Source: Cyanobium sp. T1B-Tous
Lineage (GTDB): Bacteria; Cyanobacteriota; Cyanobacteriia; PCC-6307; Cyanobiaceae
Length of the DNA stretch: 32,569 nucleotides
Assembly: GCF_024345475.1 (NCBI RefSeq)
Contig: NZ_JAGQBE010000026.1
Span: forward strand, 1-32,569
Reading direction: 5' to 3'
Shown: positions 1 to 11,934 of the stretch, in pieces
How positions within the stretch are numbered: the first letter of the stretch is position 1
Layout of the letters: the number at the start of each line of letters is the position of its first letter
Translations under genes and position numbers: made by a program
Notes under the pieces: model-generated
The model's database searches: none
The model's input: only the letters and a program-made list of their open reading frames with translations
What the model was told of the DNA's origin: nothing

Positions 1-182
1 AGATCCTGGTGGAGGGCACCAATCCCAAGGATCCCCAGCAGGTGATGGGCCGCACCCGCACCAACCGACTCACCTTTTTCCCCGGTCCGCGCGCCGATGG
101 CCGCCCCATTGAGGCCGGGGAGCTGGTGACGGTGCAAATCGAAGGGGTGCGCGCCTTCTCCCTCAGCGGCAAACTGACCTGA
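1..182 (+). CDS. miaB: tRNA-2-methylthio-N6-dimethylallyladenosine synthase MiaB, 3' end only
   Basis: This is the C-terminal 59 residues of an open frame that enters from the left edge and stops at 180-182. The segment reads as a TRAM domain: it starts at ILVEGTN, continues through [11 protein letters not shown] and ends in [11 protein letters not shown]. That is the typical tail of MiaB, the radical-SAM enzyme that adds the methylthio group to i6A37 of tRNAs reading UNN codons. The radical-SAM core lies outside the window, so the choice of MiaB over its paralogues RimO and MtaB is inferred from the GRTRTNR pattern and from its position just upstream of ddl, as I recall from picocyanobacteria. 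The family is fairly sure; the exact member is less so. Confidence 0.8.
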   Translation, partial: ILVEGTNPKDPQQVMGRTRTNRLTFFPGPRADGRPIEAGELVTVQIEGVRAFSLSGKLT

Positions 183-214
183 GCTTTGGCCCCCTGGGGC
201 CCCTTCCGGCCGGC

Positions 215-1312
215 ATGACCCGCTCCCCCCTTCCCGTTGGTCTGATCTTCGGGGGGGCCTCCGGCGAGCACGCCGTCTCGATCCGCTCGGCCGCCACCGT
301 GGCCGCCGCCGTGCGGCATGCCGACAACGCCGGGCGCTACACGCTGCGCTGCTTCTACATCGATCCCGACGGGCGCTGGTGGGGCTCGGACGTGGCCGAA
401 GCGGTGCTGGCCCAGGGCACCCCGGTGCGGCCTGAGCAGCTGCCCCAGCCCCTACCGGAGCCCGGCTTCCGCGGCTTCCCGGCCGGAGCTCTCGAGGTGG
501 CGATCTGGCTGCCGGTGCTGCACGGCCCCAACGGCGAAGACGGCACGATCCAGGGGCTGTTCACCCTGATGCAGGTGCCCTTTGTGGGCTCGGGTGTGCT
601 GGGCTCGGCCGTGGGCATGGACAAGCAGGCCATGAAGGCCGCCTTCGCCGCCGCGGGCTTGCCCCAGGTGCCCTACGCCTGCGCCAGCGCCAGCCAGGTG
701 GCCCAGGATCCCAATGCCCTGCTCGATCGGCTGGAGGCCGAGCTGGGCTATCCCTGCTTCGTGAAACCGGCCAACCTGGGCTCCTCGGTGGGAATCAGCA
801 AGGCCACCGACCGGGCCAGCCTGCTGGCGGGTCTGCAGGCCGCCGCCGCCCTGGATCCGCGGCTGGTGATCGAACAGGGGGTGACGGCCCGGGAACTGGA
901 GTGCGCCGTGCGCGGCGGCGGCCACCAACCCCTGCAGGCCTCCGTGCTGGGGGAAATCTGTTTCGACGCCGACTGGTACGACTACGAGACCAAATACAGC
1001 GAGGGCAAAAGCCACACCGTGATCCCTGCGGTGGTGCCCGAAGCGATCGCCCAGCGGGCCCGGGCCATGGCGATCCAGGCCTGTGAGGCGGTGGCCGCCA
1101 TGGGGCTCTCCCGGGTGGATTTTTTCTACAGCGAGGCCAGTGGCGAGCTCTGGCTCAATGAGATCAACACCCTGCCGGGCTTCACCAGCCAGAGCATGTA
1201 CCCCATGCTGTGGGCTGCCTCCGGTGTGCCCCTGCCGATCTTGGTGCGCGAAATGCTGGAAGGGGCCCGAGAATGGCACCAGGCATCACTCCTGGGAGGC
1301 CCTTCGGCATGA
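215..1312 (+). CDS. ddl: D-alanine--D-alanine ligase
   Basis: This 365-residue ATP-grasp enzyme joins two D-alanines in the cytoplasm to make the dipeptide used for the peptidoglycan stem. The sequence shows the N-terminal [11 protein letters not shown] motif, the segment [11 protein letters not shown] near residue 105, the ATP-binding [13 protein letters not shown] near residue 183, and the C-terminal metal-binding signature [16 protein letters not shown]. The length matches the family. The ATG start lies 33 bases after the miaB stop. Its stop overlaps the next start as ATGA, which implies translational coupling. Together with ftsQ and ftsZ downstream it forms a shortened cell-wall and division cluster. 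Confidence 0.97.
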   Translation: MTRSPLPVGLIFGGASGEHAVSIRSAATVAAAVRHADNAGRYTLRCFYIDPDGRWWGSDVAEAVLAQGTPVRPEQLPQPLPEPGFRGFPAGALEVAIWLPVLHGPNGEDGTIQGLFTLMQVPFVGSGVLGSAVGMDKQAMKAAFAAAGLPQVPYACASASQVAQDPNALLDRLEAELGYPCFVKPANLGSSVGISKATDRASLLAGLQAAAALDPRLVIEQGVTARELECAVRGGGHQPLQASVLGEICFDADWYDYETKYSEGKSHTVIPAVVPEAIAQRARAMAIQACEAVAAMGLSRVDFFYSEASGELWLNEINTLPGFTSQSMYPMLWAASGVPLPILVREMLEGAREWHQASLLGGPSA

Positions 1313-1719
1313 GTCACGGGCTGCTGTGGCTTCCACTGCTTCTGGTGTTCGTGCTGCTCACCGCCCTGGGCTGGCTGGAGCGGCGGCGCCAACACCTGTT
1401 CCGGGAATGGGCCGAAGGCTCGGAGCTCGCCAAGCTCGACAGCTGTGGAGCGGCCCGGCTGGTGGATGGCCTGCTCACCTGGTGCACCTTCGAGGCCGGC
1501 CAGCTCCAGGAGCAGGGGTCCTTTGTGATCAAGCAGCTCGAGCTGGTGGAGCTGCTGTCCCTGCATTCCGGCGAAGCGCCGCTCACGGAGGAGAGCCAGG
1601 GGGCCTGCCGGCTGCGGCTGGTGGGAGGGGGCGACCAGAAGGATCTGCCCTTCGCCGATGCGGAGCGGGCCCGGCGCTGGATCGACGAACTGATGTCCCG
1701 CTCCCGCTGCGAGCTGTGA
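1309..1719 (+). CDS. Small membrane-anchored hypothetical protein between ddl and ftsQ
   Basis: This 136-residue protein starts at an ATG that overlaps the ddl stop by four bases. It has one strong N-terminal membrane segment (about residues 3-20, [17 protein letters not shown]), followed by a basic stretch. The soluble domain is about 110 residues and ends in a segment rich in charged residues. I recognise no catalytic motif. The position between ddl and ftsQ, with overlap or very short gaps on both sides, suggests co-translation with envelope and division genes. An involvement in division or wall synthesis is inference from context only. The call as a real gene rests on the coupling and on codon use like its neighbours. 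Confidence 0.8.
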   Translation: MSHGLLWLPLLLVFVLLTALGWLERRRQHLFREWAEGSELAKLDSCGAARLVDGLLTWCTFEAGQLQEQGSFVIKQLELVELLSLHSGEAPLTEESQGACRLRLVGGGDQKDLPFADAERARRWIDELMSRSRCEL

Positions 1720-1726
1720 GCGTGCC

Positions 1727-2542
1727 GTGGTGAGTTTGACCCCCGCCCCACCCGGCTCGGAGCGCCGGCGTGTGCTGCGGCAGCAGCGGCGCCGGGAACG
1801 GCTGCGCAACCTCTGGCGCCTGGTGGTGCTGCTCAGCCTGTCCTGCGGCCTGGGCTATGGCCTATTGCGCCAGGGCTGGGTGCTCACCGGCCCCGACCAG
1901 GTGGAAGTGGTGGGCAGCCAGCAGGTGGGAGCGGAGCAGGTGGTGCAGGCCGCCCAGATCACCTTTCCCCAGCCACTGCTGGGCCTCCAGCCCAGGCGGA
2001 TCGCCGAGGCCATCGCCGGGGCCCTGCCGGTGGAGCAGGTGCAGGTGAGTCGGTTGATGGCGCCGCCGCGGCTGCGGGTGGAACTGGTGGACCGCCAGGC
2101 GGTGGCCCGGGCCCAGCGACGCACCTCCCAAGGCATCGAAACGGGCTACGTCGACCGGCTGGGCCACTGGATGAGCAGCCGCCAGGGTCAGGGCGTGGCC
2201 GCCAAAACCAGCACCAACCTGACGGTGGTGGGCTGGCAACCCCGCTACCGGCCTGCCCTGGCCCTGGTGCTGGAGGAGCGCGACCGACTTGGCACGGACC
2301 TACGCCAGATCCGCTTTGAACCGGGCGGCAGCCTCTGGCTGCAAAGCACCCGTCTGGGCCAGGTGCGCCTCGGCCCACCGGATGGCCAACTGGCGCGGCG
2401 GCTCGAGGTGCTCAGCCACCTGCAGCAGGAACTCCCGGCCCGGGTGAAGGGTCGCCAACTCCAGTCGATCGACCTCAGTGACCCCGAACAGCCGGAACTG
2501 GGCCTCCCCGTGCCGGCAGCCCCCCCCGTCGCGGCTCGGTGA
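1727..2542 (+). CDS. ftsQ: Cell division protein FtsQ (POTRA domain)
   Basis: This 271-residue protein has a basic cytoplasmic N-terminus (about residues 1-30), one membrane segment (about 31-47, [16 protein letters not shown]) and then a POTRA-like domain that begins [18 protein letters not shown] and continues through the FtsQ beta domain. FtsQ links the cytoplasmic Z-ring to the septal wall synthases and recruits FtsB and FtsL. Sequence similarity of FtsQ across phyla is weak, so the call rests on architecture plus its location directly before ftsZ. The start is a GTG at 1727; a second GTG at 1730 would serve equally well. The gap to the preceding gene is seven bases. Confidence 0.85.
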   Translation: MVSLTPAPPGSERRRVLRQQRRRERLRNLWRLVVLLSLSCGLGYGLLRQGWVLTGPDQVEVVGSQQVGAEQVVQAAQITFPQPLLGLQPRRIAEAIAGALPVEQVQVSRLMAPPRLRVELVDRQAVARAQRRTSQGIETGYVDRLGHWMSSRQGQGVAAKTSTNLTVVGWQPRYRPALALVLEERDRLGTDLRQIRFEPGGSLWLQSTRLGQVRLGPPDGQLARRLEVLSHLQQELPARVKGRQLQSIDLSDPEQPELGLPVPAAPPVAAR

Positions 2543-2621
2543 GCAATCCGGCAAGGGCCACACCAGGAATCCCGCAAAGGTGGGACACTGCCCAAATCCA
2601 GGGGCTCCAATCGCCGACATA

Positions 2622-3809
2622 ATGCAGCCGCAGATTCACAGCCCAGCTTCCCCCGATGCCGCTATGACCCAGAGCTCCTCCCAATCCGGCACCCCCCAGT
2701 CCAACGGTCTGCAGCCCTCGGGCAGCGCTGGCTCGGGCGGCATTGTTCCGAGCCAGTCGGCCCGGATCGAAGTGATTGGCGTGGGCGGCGGCGGCAGCAA
2801 TGCGGTGAACCGGATGATCGCCTCCGACCTCCAGGGGGTGGGCTATCGGGTGCTCAACACGGACGCCCAGGCCCTGCTGCAGTCGGCCTCCCAGAAACGC
2901 ATCCAGCTCGGCCAGAAGCTCACCCGCGGCCTCGGGGCCGGGGGCAACCCCGTGATCGGCCAGAAGGCCGCCGAGGAATCCAGGGCCGAACTGCAGGAAT
3001 CCCTCCAGGGCGCTGACCTGGTGTTCATCGCCGCAGGCATGGGCGGTGGCACGGGCACCGGTGCCGCCCCGATCCTGGCCGAGGTGGCCAAGGAAGTGGG
3101 CGCCCTCACCGTGGGCATCGTCACCAAGCCCTTCGGCTTTGAGGGCCGCAAGCGGCTGCGCCAGGCGGAAGAGGGCATTGCCCGCCTGGCCGAAAGCGTC
3201 GACACCCTGATTGTGATCCCCAACGACCGGCTGCGCGATGCGATTGCCGGAGCTCCTCTGCAGGAAGCCTTCCGCGCCGCCGACGACGTGCTGCGCATGG
3301 GCGTCAAGGGCATCAGTGACATCATCACCAAGCCCGGCCTGGTCAATGTGGACTTTGCCGACGTGCGCTCGGTGATGGCCGATGCCGGCACCGCCCTGCT
3401 GGGGATCGGCGTGGGCTCCGGTCGCTCCCGGGCCAGCGAAGCGGCCCAGGCAGCGATGAGCAGCCCGCTGCTGGAGTCGGCCCGCATCGATGGGGCCAAG
3501 GGCTGCGTGATCAACATCAGCGGCGGCAAGGACATGACCCTCGAGGACATGACCACCGCGTCAGAGGTGATCTACGAGGTGGTGGATCCGGACGCCAACA
3601 TCATTGTGGGCGCCGTGGTGGATGAGCGCCTCGAAGGCGAGATTCACGTGACGGTGATCGCCACCGGCTTTGAAAGCGGCGCCCCCTACCGGAGCGAGCG
3701 CACCACGGTGAGTTTCGCCGGCACGACGCTGTTCAGCAGCCCCCAGGAAGAGCGCGGCGCCAAAATCCCCCCGTTCCTGCTCAACCGTCAGAGCCAGACC
3801 GGCGACTGA
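2622..3809 (+). CDS. ftsZ: Cell division GTPase FtsZ
   Basis: FtsZ is the tubulin-like GTPase that polymerises into the division ring. The sequence shows the N-terminal nucleotide loop [13 protein letters not shown], the tubulin signature [15 protein letters not shown], the NDRL segment and the catalytic T7 loop ([11 protein letters not shown]). The C-terminal linker is very short and ends in [15 protein letters not shown], where IPPFL is the conserved partner-binding peptide. The ATG at 2622 gives 395 residues with a Ser/Gln-rich extension of about 50 residues before the GTPase domain. The ATG at 2664 gives 381 residues and is a real alternative. An open frame continues upstream to 2478 but overlaps ftsQ and has no family support. 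Confidence 0.97.
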   Translation: MQPQIHSPASPDAAMTQSSSQSGTPQSNGLQPSGSAGSGGIVPSQSARIEVIGVGGGGSNAVNRMIASDLQGVGYRVLNTDAQALLQSASQKRIQLGQKLTRGLGAGGNPVIGQKAAEESRAELQESLQGADLVFIAAGMGGGTGTGAAPILAEVAKEVGALTVGIVTKPFGFEGRKRLRQAEEGIARLAESVDTLIVIPNDRLRDAIAGAPLQEAFRAADDVLRMGVKGISDIITKPGLVNVDFADVRSVMADAGTALLGIGVGSGRSRASEAAQAAMSSPLLESARIDGAKGCVINISGGKDMTLEDMTTASEVIYEVVDPDANIIVGAVVDERLEGEIHVTVIATGFESGAPYRSERTTVSFAGTTLFSSPQEERGAKIPPFLLNRQSQTGD

Positions 3810-3849
3810 AGCCTGGCTGAGCCGTCTGGGTGCGATGGCTGGTTGAAGG

Positions 3850-3945
3850 TGGTGACCCGGAGTCCACGCCTGCCCTGAGCATCCCGTGTGGCTGCTCCCT
3901 TCCGGTTCTGACCAGATTTGGGCGTCGGAGCCGCATGGGTCCGAG
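3850..3945 (-). ncRNA. ffs: Signal recognition particle RNA (4.5S/scRNA)
   Basis: Read on the minus strand, positions 3913-3890 match the conserved apical domain of bacterial SRP RNA: GGTCAG, then CCGGAAGG with the GGAA tetraloop (plus-strand TTCC at 3900-3903), then AGCAGCC. Flanking segments can pair into the rest of the rod: GACCC (3941-3937) with GGGTC (3858-3854), and ACGCC with GGCGT further in. The RNA binds the Ffh GTPase and targets membrane proteins co-translationally. The roughly 96-nucleotide size fits the small bacterial form. The ends are estimated from the helix, not from a mapped transcript. It fills most of the ftsZ-panB gap, antisense to both. Confidence 0.9.
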
Positions 3946-3962
3946 TCGTTTGGATGCTAGCA

Positions 3963-4832
<870 letters not shown>

Positions 4833-6112
4833 GGGCCAGCCCGGCGGGATCGCTGAGCCGCCAGCGGGGTCCCTCGATCCGCAGCAACCCCTCGCCGCAC
4901 CAGGGCTCCAGCCGCCGGCGCAGCTCCTCCAGGCAGCGCTGCTGCGACGCCCCATCCCAGCCCGCCTGCGCCAACAGCCGGGGCAGGTGCACCCCCTCGC
5001 GGCGGCGCAGGCCCACCAGCAACCGCTCATCGAGGGGCATGCCCATCCCCCCGTGCTGCGGCTGGGGATCCTGGTGCAGCCCAGCCAGCCAGAGGGCGTA
5101 GCCGTCGCGGGTGCGGGGCCGGGCGAGGCGCTCCCCCCAGGGGGCAGAGGTGGCCCCCATGCCGAAGCCCCACCAGCCGGCGCCGCTCCAGTAGACGCGG
5201 TTGTGGCGGGAGGCGTGGCCGGGCAGGGCGTAGTTGGAAATCTCGTAGTGGCCGTAGCCGGCGGCGCTGAGCTCGGCCCAGGTGAGCTCCATCAGGTCGG
5301 CGCCCAGATCGGCATCGGGCAACTCCAGCTGGCCGCGCTCGTGGCGGCGGGCAAACACCGTGCCGGGCTCGAGCGTGAGGTCGTAGACGGAGAGATGGGG
5401 TGGCGCCAGGGCGATCGCCTGGCCCAGCTGCTGGCGCCAGGCCCCCAGGGCCTGTTCCGACGCAGTCGAGCCCAAGCCAGCCGGCCCCGGCAGCCCCTGG
5501 ATCAGATCCAGACTCCAGCTGGCCAGCTGGCCGCGGTGCCAGGCCTCCCCCAGCCAGCCGGCGGCCTCCTGGAGGTCGGCGCCGCAGTGACGGCGCCCCA
5601 GGCTCGCCAACACGGCGTCATCAAAGCTCTGGCCCCCCAGGCTCACCCGGGTCACCCCGGCCCCCAGGTACCCGGCCAGACGGTCCTGATCGAAGCTGGC
5701 CGGATCCAGCTCCAGGCTGATCTCGGCGCCGGGAGCCAGGCCGAAGCGCTGGCGCAGGGCCTGCAGCAGGGCCCCCACCTGATCCGGCGTCAGCAGGGAG
5801 GGGGTGCCACCCCCGAAATACACCGTGGCCAGGGGGGGGCCAGGCGGGGAGGCGGCAATCTCCTGCTCCAGCAGGGCCAGGTAGGCCGCGATCGAGGCGG
5901 AACCCGGCTCGCCCGGCTCCCCGCCGGCCCGGTCGCCCAGGGGCACCACCGGGAAATCGCAGTAGAAGCAGCGCCGATGGCAGAAGGGAATGTGGAGATA
6001 GGCGCTGCGGGGCGGCACACACATCGTGAAGTGCGGGAACCCCTTCAGGCCAACGGCGGCGAAATCAGGCATGCTGCGAGCCTGAACGGATGGGCAGCCA
6101 CACAAGACGGGA

Positions 6113-7306
6113 ATGGTGGACTCCCTCATCCTGATCCTGTTTCTGATCTCCGGGGCGGCGGCCGGCTGGCTCGGGGTCGACCTGCTGCCCGAGCCCCTGC
6201 TGCTGCAGGTGGACAACCCGGAAGGACTGCGCACCGTGCTGGGGGGCTTCGGCGCCTTCTTCGGCCTGCTGGCGGGCTTCTTCTTTGGCCAGCTGCGCAA
6301 GCGCCTGATGGCCCAGGTGCGCTCCATGCCCACCGACCTGCTGGTGAGCCGGGCCGTGGGTCTGATCCTGGGCCTGCTGGTGGCCAACCTGCTGCTCGCC
6401 CCGATCCTGCTGCTGCCCCTGCCCTGGGAGGTGGTGTTCGTCAAACCGCTGGCGGCGGTGCTCAGCAACGTGTTCTTCGGGGTGTCCGGCTACAACCTGG
6501 CGGAGGTGCACGGCCGCACCCTGCTGCGCCTGTTCAACCCCACCAGCACCGAAGCCCTGTTGGTGGCCGATGGGGTGCTGATGCCGGCCAGCGCCAAGAT
6601 CCTCGACACCAGCGTGATCATCGACGGCCGCATCCGCGGTCTGCTCGACTCGGGGCTGCTGGAGGGCCAGGTGATCGTGGCCCAAAGCGTGATCGATGAG
6701 CTCCAGGCCCTGGCCGACTCGGCCAATGCCGAGAAGCGCGGCCGGGGCCGCCGCGGTCTGAAGCTGCTCAGCGAACTGCGCGAGCAGTACGGCCGCCGGC
6801 TGGTGGTGAACAGCACCCGCTACGAGGGCAACGGCGTCGACGACAAGCTGCTGCTGCTCACCGCCGACACCGGCGGCACCCTGCTCACCGCCGACTACAA
6901 CCTGGCCAAGGTGGCCGAAGTGAAAGCGCTGCAGGTGCTCAACCTAAGCGAGCTGGTGATCGCCCTGCGACCCGAGGTGCAGCCCGGCGACGAGCTGCTG
7001 CTCAAGATCGCCCGCGACGGCAAGGAGGCCGACCAGGGCGTGGGCTACCTCGACGACGGCACGATGGTGGTGGTGGAAGGGGCCAAGGGGCGCATCGGCG
7101 AGCGCCTGCCGGTGGTGGTCACCGGAGCGCTGCAGAACCCCACAGGCCGGATCGTGTTTGCCCGCAGCGATGGCCAGGCCGCCGAAAACGGGGCCGGCGA
7201 GGGCGCCGAAGCCGCCAAGCGCAAGAGCCGGAGCGAGCGGAACCGGCCCAAAGCGGGCCCCACCAATCCAGGCTCGGCGAATCCGCAGGCCGGCGGCCCC
7301 CGCTAG
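6113..7306 (+). CDS. Membrane protein with PIN and TRAM domains (YacL-like)
   Basis: This 397-residue protein has about four membrane segments in the first 130 residues: near 4-20, 44-60, 82-103 and 112-126. A PIN nuclease-type domain begins at AKILDTSVIIDGRI, with D165 as a likely metal ligand, VIDELQALAD after it and LLTADYNLAKVA further on. A TRAM-like nucleic-acid-binding domain follows at about 290-352. The tail is basic and low in complexity. The architecture is that of Bacillus YacL and its wide cyanobacterial family. A membrane-tethered RNase role is inferred from the domains; the substrate is unknown. It starts 89 bases from the divergent hemW start and lies just upstream of clpR. 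Confidence 0.85.
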   Translation: MVDSLILILFLISGAAAGWLGVDLLPEPLLLQVDNPEGLRTVLGGFGAFFGLLAGFFFGQLRKRLMAQVRSMPTDLLVSRAVGLILGLLVANLLLAPILLLPLPWEVVFVKPLAAVLSNVFFGVSGYNLAEVHGRTLLRLFNPTSTEALLVADGVLMPASAKILDTSVIIDGRIRGLLDSGLLEGQVIVAQSVIDELQALADSANAEKRGRGRRGLKLLSELREQYGRRLVVNSTRYEGNGVDDKLLLLTADTGGTLLTADYNLAKVAEVKALQVLNLSELVIALRPEVQPGDELLLKIARDGKEADQGVGYLDDGTMVVVEGAKGRIGERLPVVVTGALQNPTGRIVFARSDGQAAENGAGEGAEAAKRKSRSERNRPKAGPTNPGSANPQAGGPR

Positions 7307-7337
7307 GCTCCGCAAACGTGCTTCCCATCAACCGCGG

Positions 7338-8021
7338 ATGTCGGTGTCAGCCCCCTACTACGGCGATTCCGCGGTCATGCGCACGCCGCCGCCCGATCTG
7401 CCGAGCCTGCTGCTGAAGGAGCGGATCGTCTACCTGGGCCTGCCCCTGTTCAGCGACGACGACGCCAAGCGCCAGATGGGCATTGACGTCACCGAGCTGA
7501 TCATTGCCCAGCTGCTCTATCTGGAGTTTGACAACCCGGATAAGCCCATTTTCTTCTACATCAACTCCACGGGCACCAGCTGGTACTCGGGGGATGCGGT
7601 GGGCTTTGAGACCGAAGCTTTCGCCATTGCCGACACGATCAGCTACGTGAAGCCGCCCGTGCACACCATCTGCATCGGCCAGGCCATGGGCACCGCGGCC
7701 ATGATTCTCAGCGCCGGCACCAAGGGCCACCGGGCCGCCCTGCCCCACGCCTCGATCGTGCTGCACCAGCCCCGCAGTGGCGCCCGCGGCCAGGCCACCG
7801 ACATCCAGATCCGGGCCCAAGAGGTGCTGCACAACAAGCGCACGCTGATGGAGATGCTGTCGATCAACACCGGCAAAACGGTGGAACAGCTCTCCCGCGA
7901 CTCCGACCGGATGACCTACTTCACCGCCGAGGAGGCCAAGGAGTACGGCCTGATCGACCGGGTGCTCACCAGCCAGAAAGACCTGCCCGCCCCGCCCCCA
8001 GCCGCGGCCGGCCTGGGCTGA
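7338..8021 (+). CDS. clpR: ClpR, inactive paralogue of the Clp protease subunit
   Basis: This 227-residue protein has the ClpP fold throughout, but the nucleophile region reads [13 protein letters not shown] where an active ClpP has the ASMGA serine motif. The catalytic Ser is therefore replaced by Gly. The histidine is kept (IVLHQPRSG), and the aspartate position in the segment SDRMTYF is Met. Cyanobacterial ClpR is a known non-catalytic subunit that forms a mixed ring with ClpP3 and works with ClpC. The gene order clpR-clpP3, 65 bases apart on the same strand, supports this. The ATG at 7338 is chosen; a frame open upstream overlaps the PIN/TRAM gene. Confidence 0.93.
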   Translation: MSVSAPYYGDSAVMRTPPPDLPSLLLKERIVYLGLPLFSDDDAKRQMGIDVTELIIAQLLYLEFDNPDKPIFFYINSTGTSWYSGDAVGFETEAFAIADTISYVKPPVHTICIGQAMGTAAMILSAGTKGHRAALPHASIVLHQPRSGARGQATDIQIRAQEVLHNKRTLMEMLSINTGKTVEQLSRDSDRMTYFTAEEAKEYGLIDRVLTSQKDLPAPPPAAAGLG

Positions 8022-8086
8022 GCCCCCGCCAGGCCCCCGCCCTACGCCAGCCATCCCGCGTTCCCCCGACCACCCCAACCAAACCC

Positions 8087-9746
<1,660 letters not shown>

Positions 9747-9766
9747 GCCCCTGGCCCTGGCTGCTG

Positions 9767-10822
9767 GTGCTGGCCGCCTGCGGCCTCGATCGACTGGTGG
9801 GGGACCCCCGTTGGTGCCTCCACCCGGTGGTGGTGATGGGCTGGTGGATCACGGTCCTACGCCGGCTGGCCGAAGCCTGGGCGGGTGATGCCCCCTGGAA
9901 GCTGCGGCTCGCCGGTGGGCTGATCACCCTGCTCCTGGTGGGCGGCAGTGGCCTGGCGGGCTGGGGTCTCGAGCAGTTGGTGCGGGTGCTGGCCCGGCAG
10001 GGCCCGCTGCTGGCGGGCGCCGGGCTGCTTACATCCACGATCGCCCTGGCCAGCGCCCTGGCCGGCCGCAGCCTGGAGCAGGCGGTGGAGCAGGTGCTGC
10101 GCGTGCTCCCACCGGCCGGCCCGCCAACCTCCCCATCCCACGCCCTCCAGGATCCCGAGAGCCTGAGCGCCGCCCGCCAGGCCCTGGCCTGGATCGTGGG
10201 TCGGGACACCACCGATCTTGAGGCTCCGGAGATTCTGCGGGCGGCCGCCGAAACCGCCAGCGAAAACGCGGTGGATGGCTTGTTTGCGCCGCTGTTCTGG
10301 ATGCTGGTGGGGGCAGGGCTCTGGACCCTGAACCCCGCCCTGCCCGGTCCGCTGGCCCTGGCCTGGGGCTTCAAAGCCAGCAGCACCCTCGATTCGATGC
10401 TGGGCTACCGCCAGGGGCGCCTGCGCTGGCTCGGCACCGCCGGTGCCCGCCTCGACGATCTGCTGGTGTGGCTGCCCTGTCGCCTGGTGGCCCTCAGCCT
10501 GCCGCTGGTGGCCGGGAAAGGACGGCGCTGCCTCCCACTCCTCAGCGCAGCCCTGCGGGATGGGGCCGCCGATCCCTCCCCCAATGCGGGGGTGTCCCAG
10601 GCCGCCTATGCCCATGCCTGCGGCGTCCAGCTGGGGGGCAGCAACCGCTACGGCACCCAGGTGCGCGACAAACCGCTGCTCGCGGCAGGCCTTCCCCCGG
10701 CCGATCGGGCAGCCGTGCTGCGCATGCTCCAGCTCAGCCGCAGGCTGGAATGGCTCTGGCTGGCCGTCACCGCCCTGCCGGAGGCCCTGCTGGCCTGCTT
10801 CATCACGAAAACTCTCAGCTGA
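9767..10822 (+). CDS. cobD: Adenosylcobinamide-phosphate synthase CobD/CbiB
   Basis: This integral membrane enzyme attaches aminopropanol phosphate to adenosylcobyric acid in cobalamin synthesis. The family signature GLDRLVGDPRWCLHPVVVMG is near the N-terminus, followed by AETASENAVDGLFAPLFW, FKASSTLDSMLGY and the late DPSPNAGVSQAAYAHACG and LGGSNRYG. Several hydrophobic helices are visible. The GTG at 9767 is the first usual start codon after ilvC and leaves little before the first helix; CTG codons at 9761 and 9764 precede it, so the true N-terminus may be a few residues longer. Length and motifs otherwise fit the family. It is likely co-transcribed with ilvC. Confidence 0.92.
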   Translation: MLAACGLDRLVGDPRWCLHPVVVMGWWITVLRRLAEAWAGDAPWKLRLAGGLITLLLVGGSGLAGWGLEQLVRVLARQGPLLAGAGLLTSTIALASALAGRSLEQAVEQVLRVLPPAGPPTSPSHALQDPESLSAARQALAWIVGRDTTDLEAPEILRAAAETASENAVDGLFAPLFWMLVGAGLWTLNPALPGPLALAWGFKASSTLDSMLGYRQGRLRWLGTAGARLDDLLVWLPCRLVALSLPLVAGKGRRCLPLLSAALRDGAADPSPNAGVSQAAYAHACGVQLGGSNRYGTQVRDKPLLAAGLPPADRAAVLRMLQLSRRLEWLWLAVTALPEALLACFITKTLS

Positions 10823-10872
10823 TTGCCCGGCCGGGGTGGCCTGCCGAAGCTGCAGGCACGCCCCTTGCGCCC

Positions 10873-11115
10873 ATGCCAATTCGCGAGCTGCTCGAAGATG
10901 CCCTGCGGGAGCCGGAAATCGGCTTAACCCCCTGCTTCCGCTGGCACGCCACGCCGGTGGGCATCGCGGCGCTGTGGCAAGCCGGCGCAGCCCCCAGCTC
11001 ACCGCCCTTTGAGGATGCCCTCAAGGAAGGCCTGCAGGTGGGGCTCGACCTGAGCCGCGAAGAACGGGAATTCCACCAACTCAACTCGGGCTTGGTGCTG
11101 CTGTTTCACAGCTGA
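10873..11115 (+). CDS. Small hypothetical protein after cobD
   Basis: This is an 80-residue, mildly acidic protein with no membrane segment. It starts at an ATG 50 bases after cobD. I do not recognise a domain. The C-terminal half (FEDALKEGLQVGLDLSREEREFHQLNSG) looks helical. Its stop overlaps the convergent YciI-like gene by ten bases. It could be a conserved cyanobacterial small protein, but its existence rests mainly on codon bias and the tight fit between neighbours. Confidence 0.6.
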   Translation: MPIRELLEDALREPEIGLTPCFRWHATPVGIAALWQAGAAPSSPPFEDALKEGLQVGLDLSREEREFHQLNSGLVLLFHS

Positions 11116-11441
11116 TCCGCAGGCCCGGTGCGCGGGAAGACCACGGCCCATTCGTGCAGGGTCCAGGTCACGCATCCCTGCAGGATCAGCGGATCGGTGC
11201 GGATCAGGGCTTCGGCTTCGGCCCAGTCGCCGGCGCGGAACAACAACATGCCCCCGGCCCCATCGCCGCTGCGGCCCACCCGATCAGCCCAATAGCCACT
11301 GCGGGGCTCATGGCCGCAGCGCTCCAACTCCGCCAGCCAGGCGAGATGGGCCGGGATCACCGCATCAAACTGCGGCTTGGCCACCACACCGGTTTCCAGC
11401 TTCACAAACCAGGGCACGCATCCACTCCAGCCCATTGGCAT
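11106..11441 (-). CDS. YciI-like (YCII-related) domain protein
   Basis: This 111-residue protein contains the ferredoxin-like YciI fold: WFVKLETG at the start, AHLAWLAELERCG in the middle, then GGMLLFRAGDWAEAEALI and DPLILQG. YciI proteins are small and often of unknown reaction; the His of the AHLAWL segment corresponds to the family's conserved histidine. The ATG at 11441 has a weak purine-rich site in front. A GTG at 11417, just before PWFVKLE, matches how many homologues begin and would give 103 residues. It is divergent from the secreted protein gene at 11491. Function is unknown. Confidence 0.8.
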   Translation of the reverse strand: MPMGWSGCVPWFVKLETGVVAKPQFDAVIPAHLAWLAELERCGHEPRSGYWADRVGRSGDGAGGMLLFRAGDWAEAEALIRTDPLILQGCVTWTLHEWAVVFPRTGPADQL

Positions 11442-11490
11442 CGCTCACCCGCTGAAGGTACCGTCCGGGCCAGAACGGGCACCAGGCGCG

Positions 11491-11916
11491 ATGCACAGAC
11501 CACCAAACCCTGATTCTCTGGCCCAACGGGGGAGACGGGCAACGGCTGCCGTATGCACCCTGGCGGCCCTGGAGCTGCTGCTTCACGGCACAGCGGCCCA
11601 GGCCCAATACTCCCCCAACTGCTGGCGCAACGGCAAAAAGGACTTCTGCGCCATCACCCAGGTGGCTGGCGCCACCACAGGGCAACAGGAGTTGGCCCGG
11701 ATCGTGTTTGCCGACCACACCGTGGTGGAGGTGCTGCGCAATGAAACCAGCTGCAAGCAGAACGGACCGGTGCGAACCTGCGACGCCAAGATCTTCACGC
11801 CACCGGGCCATCCCAAGGGCCTGCCGGCCTACTACCGCGGCACCGCCTATGAAGGCGGCTACCGGCACGAGTACGTGAGCAGCAGCCTGCGCATCACGTA
11901 CGCGTTTCTCGATTGA
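11491..11916 (+). CDS. Secreted hypothetical protein with two CxxNGx4C loops
   Basis: The protein has 141 residues. After a basic stretch (RRG-RR, about 13-16) there is a hydrophobic core (VCTLAALELLLHG) and a typical signal peptidase I site AQA before Q39. The mature part carries four cysteines in two equal pairs, C44-C53 and C88-C97, each of the form CxxNGxxxxC, which suggests two disulfide-closed hairpins. The C-terminal half is rich in Tyr and Gly. I do not recognise the family. The ATG at 11491 is preferred because the signal peptide starts there; the upstream open frame is antisense to the YciI-like gene. A periplasmic or exported location is inferred. Confidence 0.75.
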   Translation: MHRPPNPDSLAQRGRRATAAVCTLAALELLLHGTAAQAQYSPNCWRNGKKDFCAITQVAGATTGQQELARIVFADHTVVEVLRNETSCKQNGPVRTCDAKIFTPPGHPKGLPAYYRGTAYEGGYRHEYVSSSLRITYAFLD

Positions 11917-11934
11917 GGCGCAACCTGCCTCGGG

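Noticed and set aside
452-1279. 275-codon minus-strand frame opposite ddl
   Set aside because: It is a shadow of ddl, rich in Gly and His, without family features.
2843-3556. 237-codon minus-strand frame opposite ftsZ
   Set aside because: It is Ser/Ala/Arg-rich and antisense to a certain gene.
3918-3962. TTG start that would lengthen panB by 15 residues
   Set aside because: The stretch belongs to the SRP RNA and the added residues are not PanB-like.
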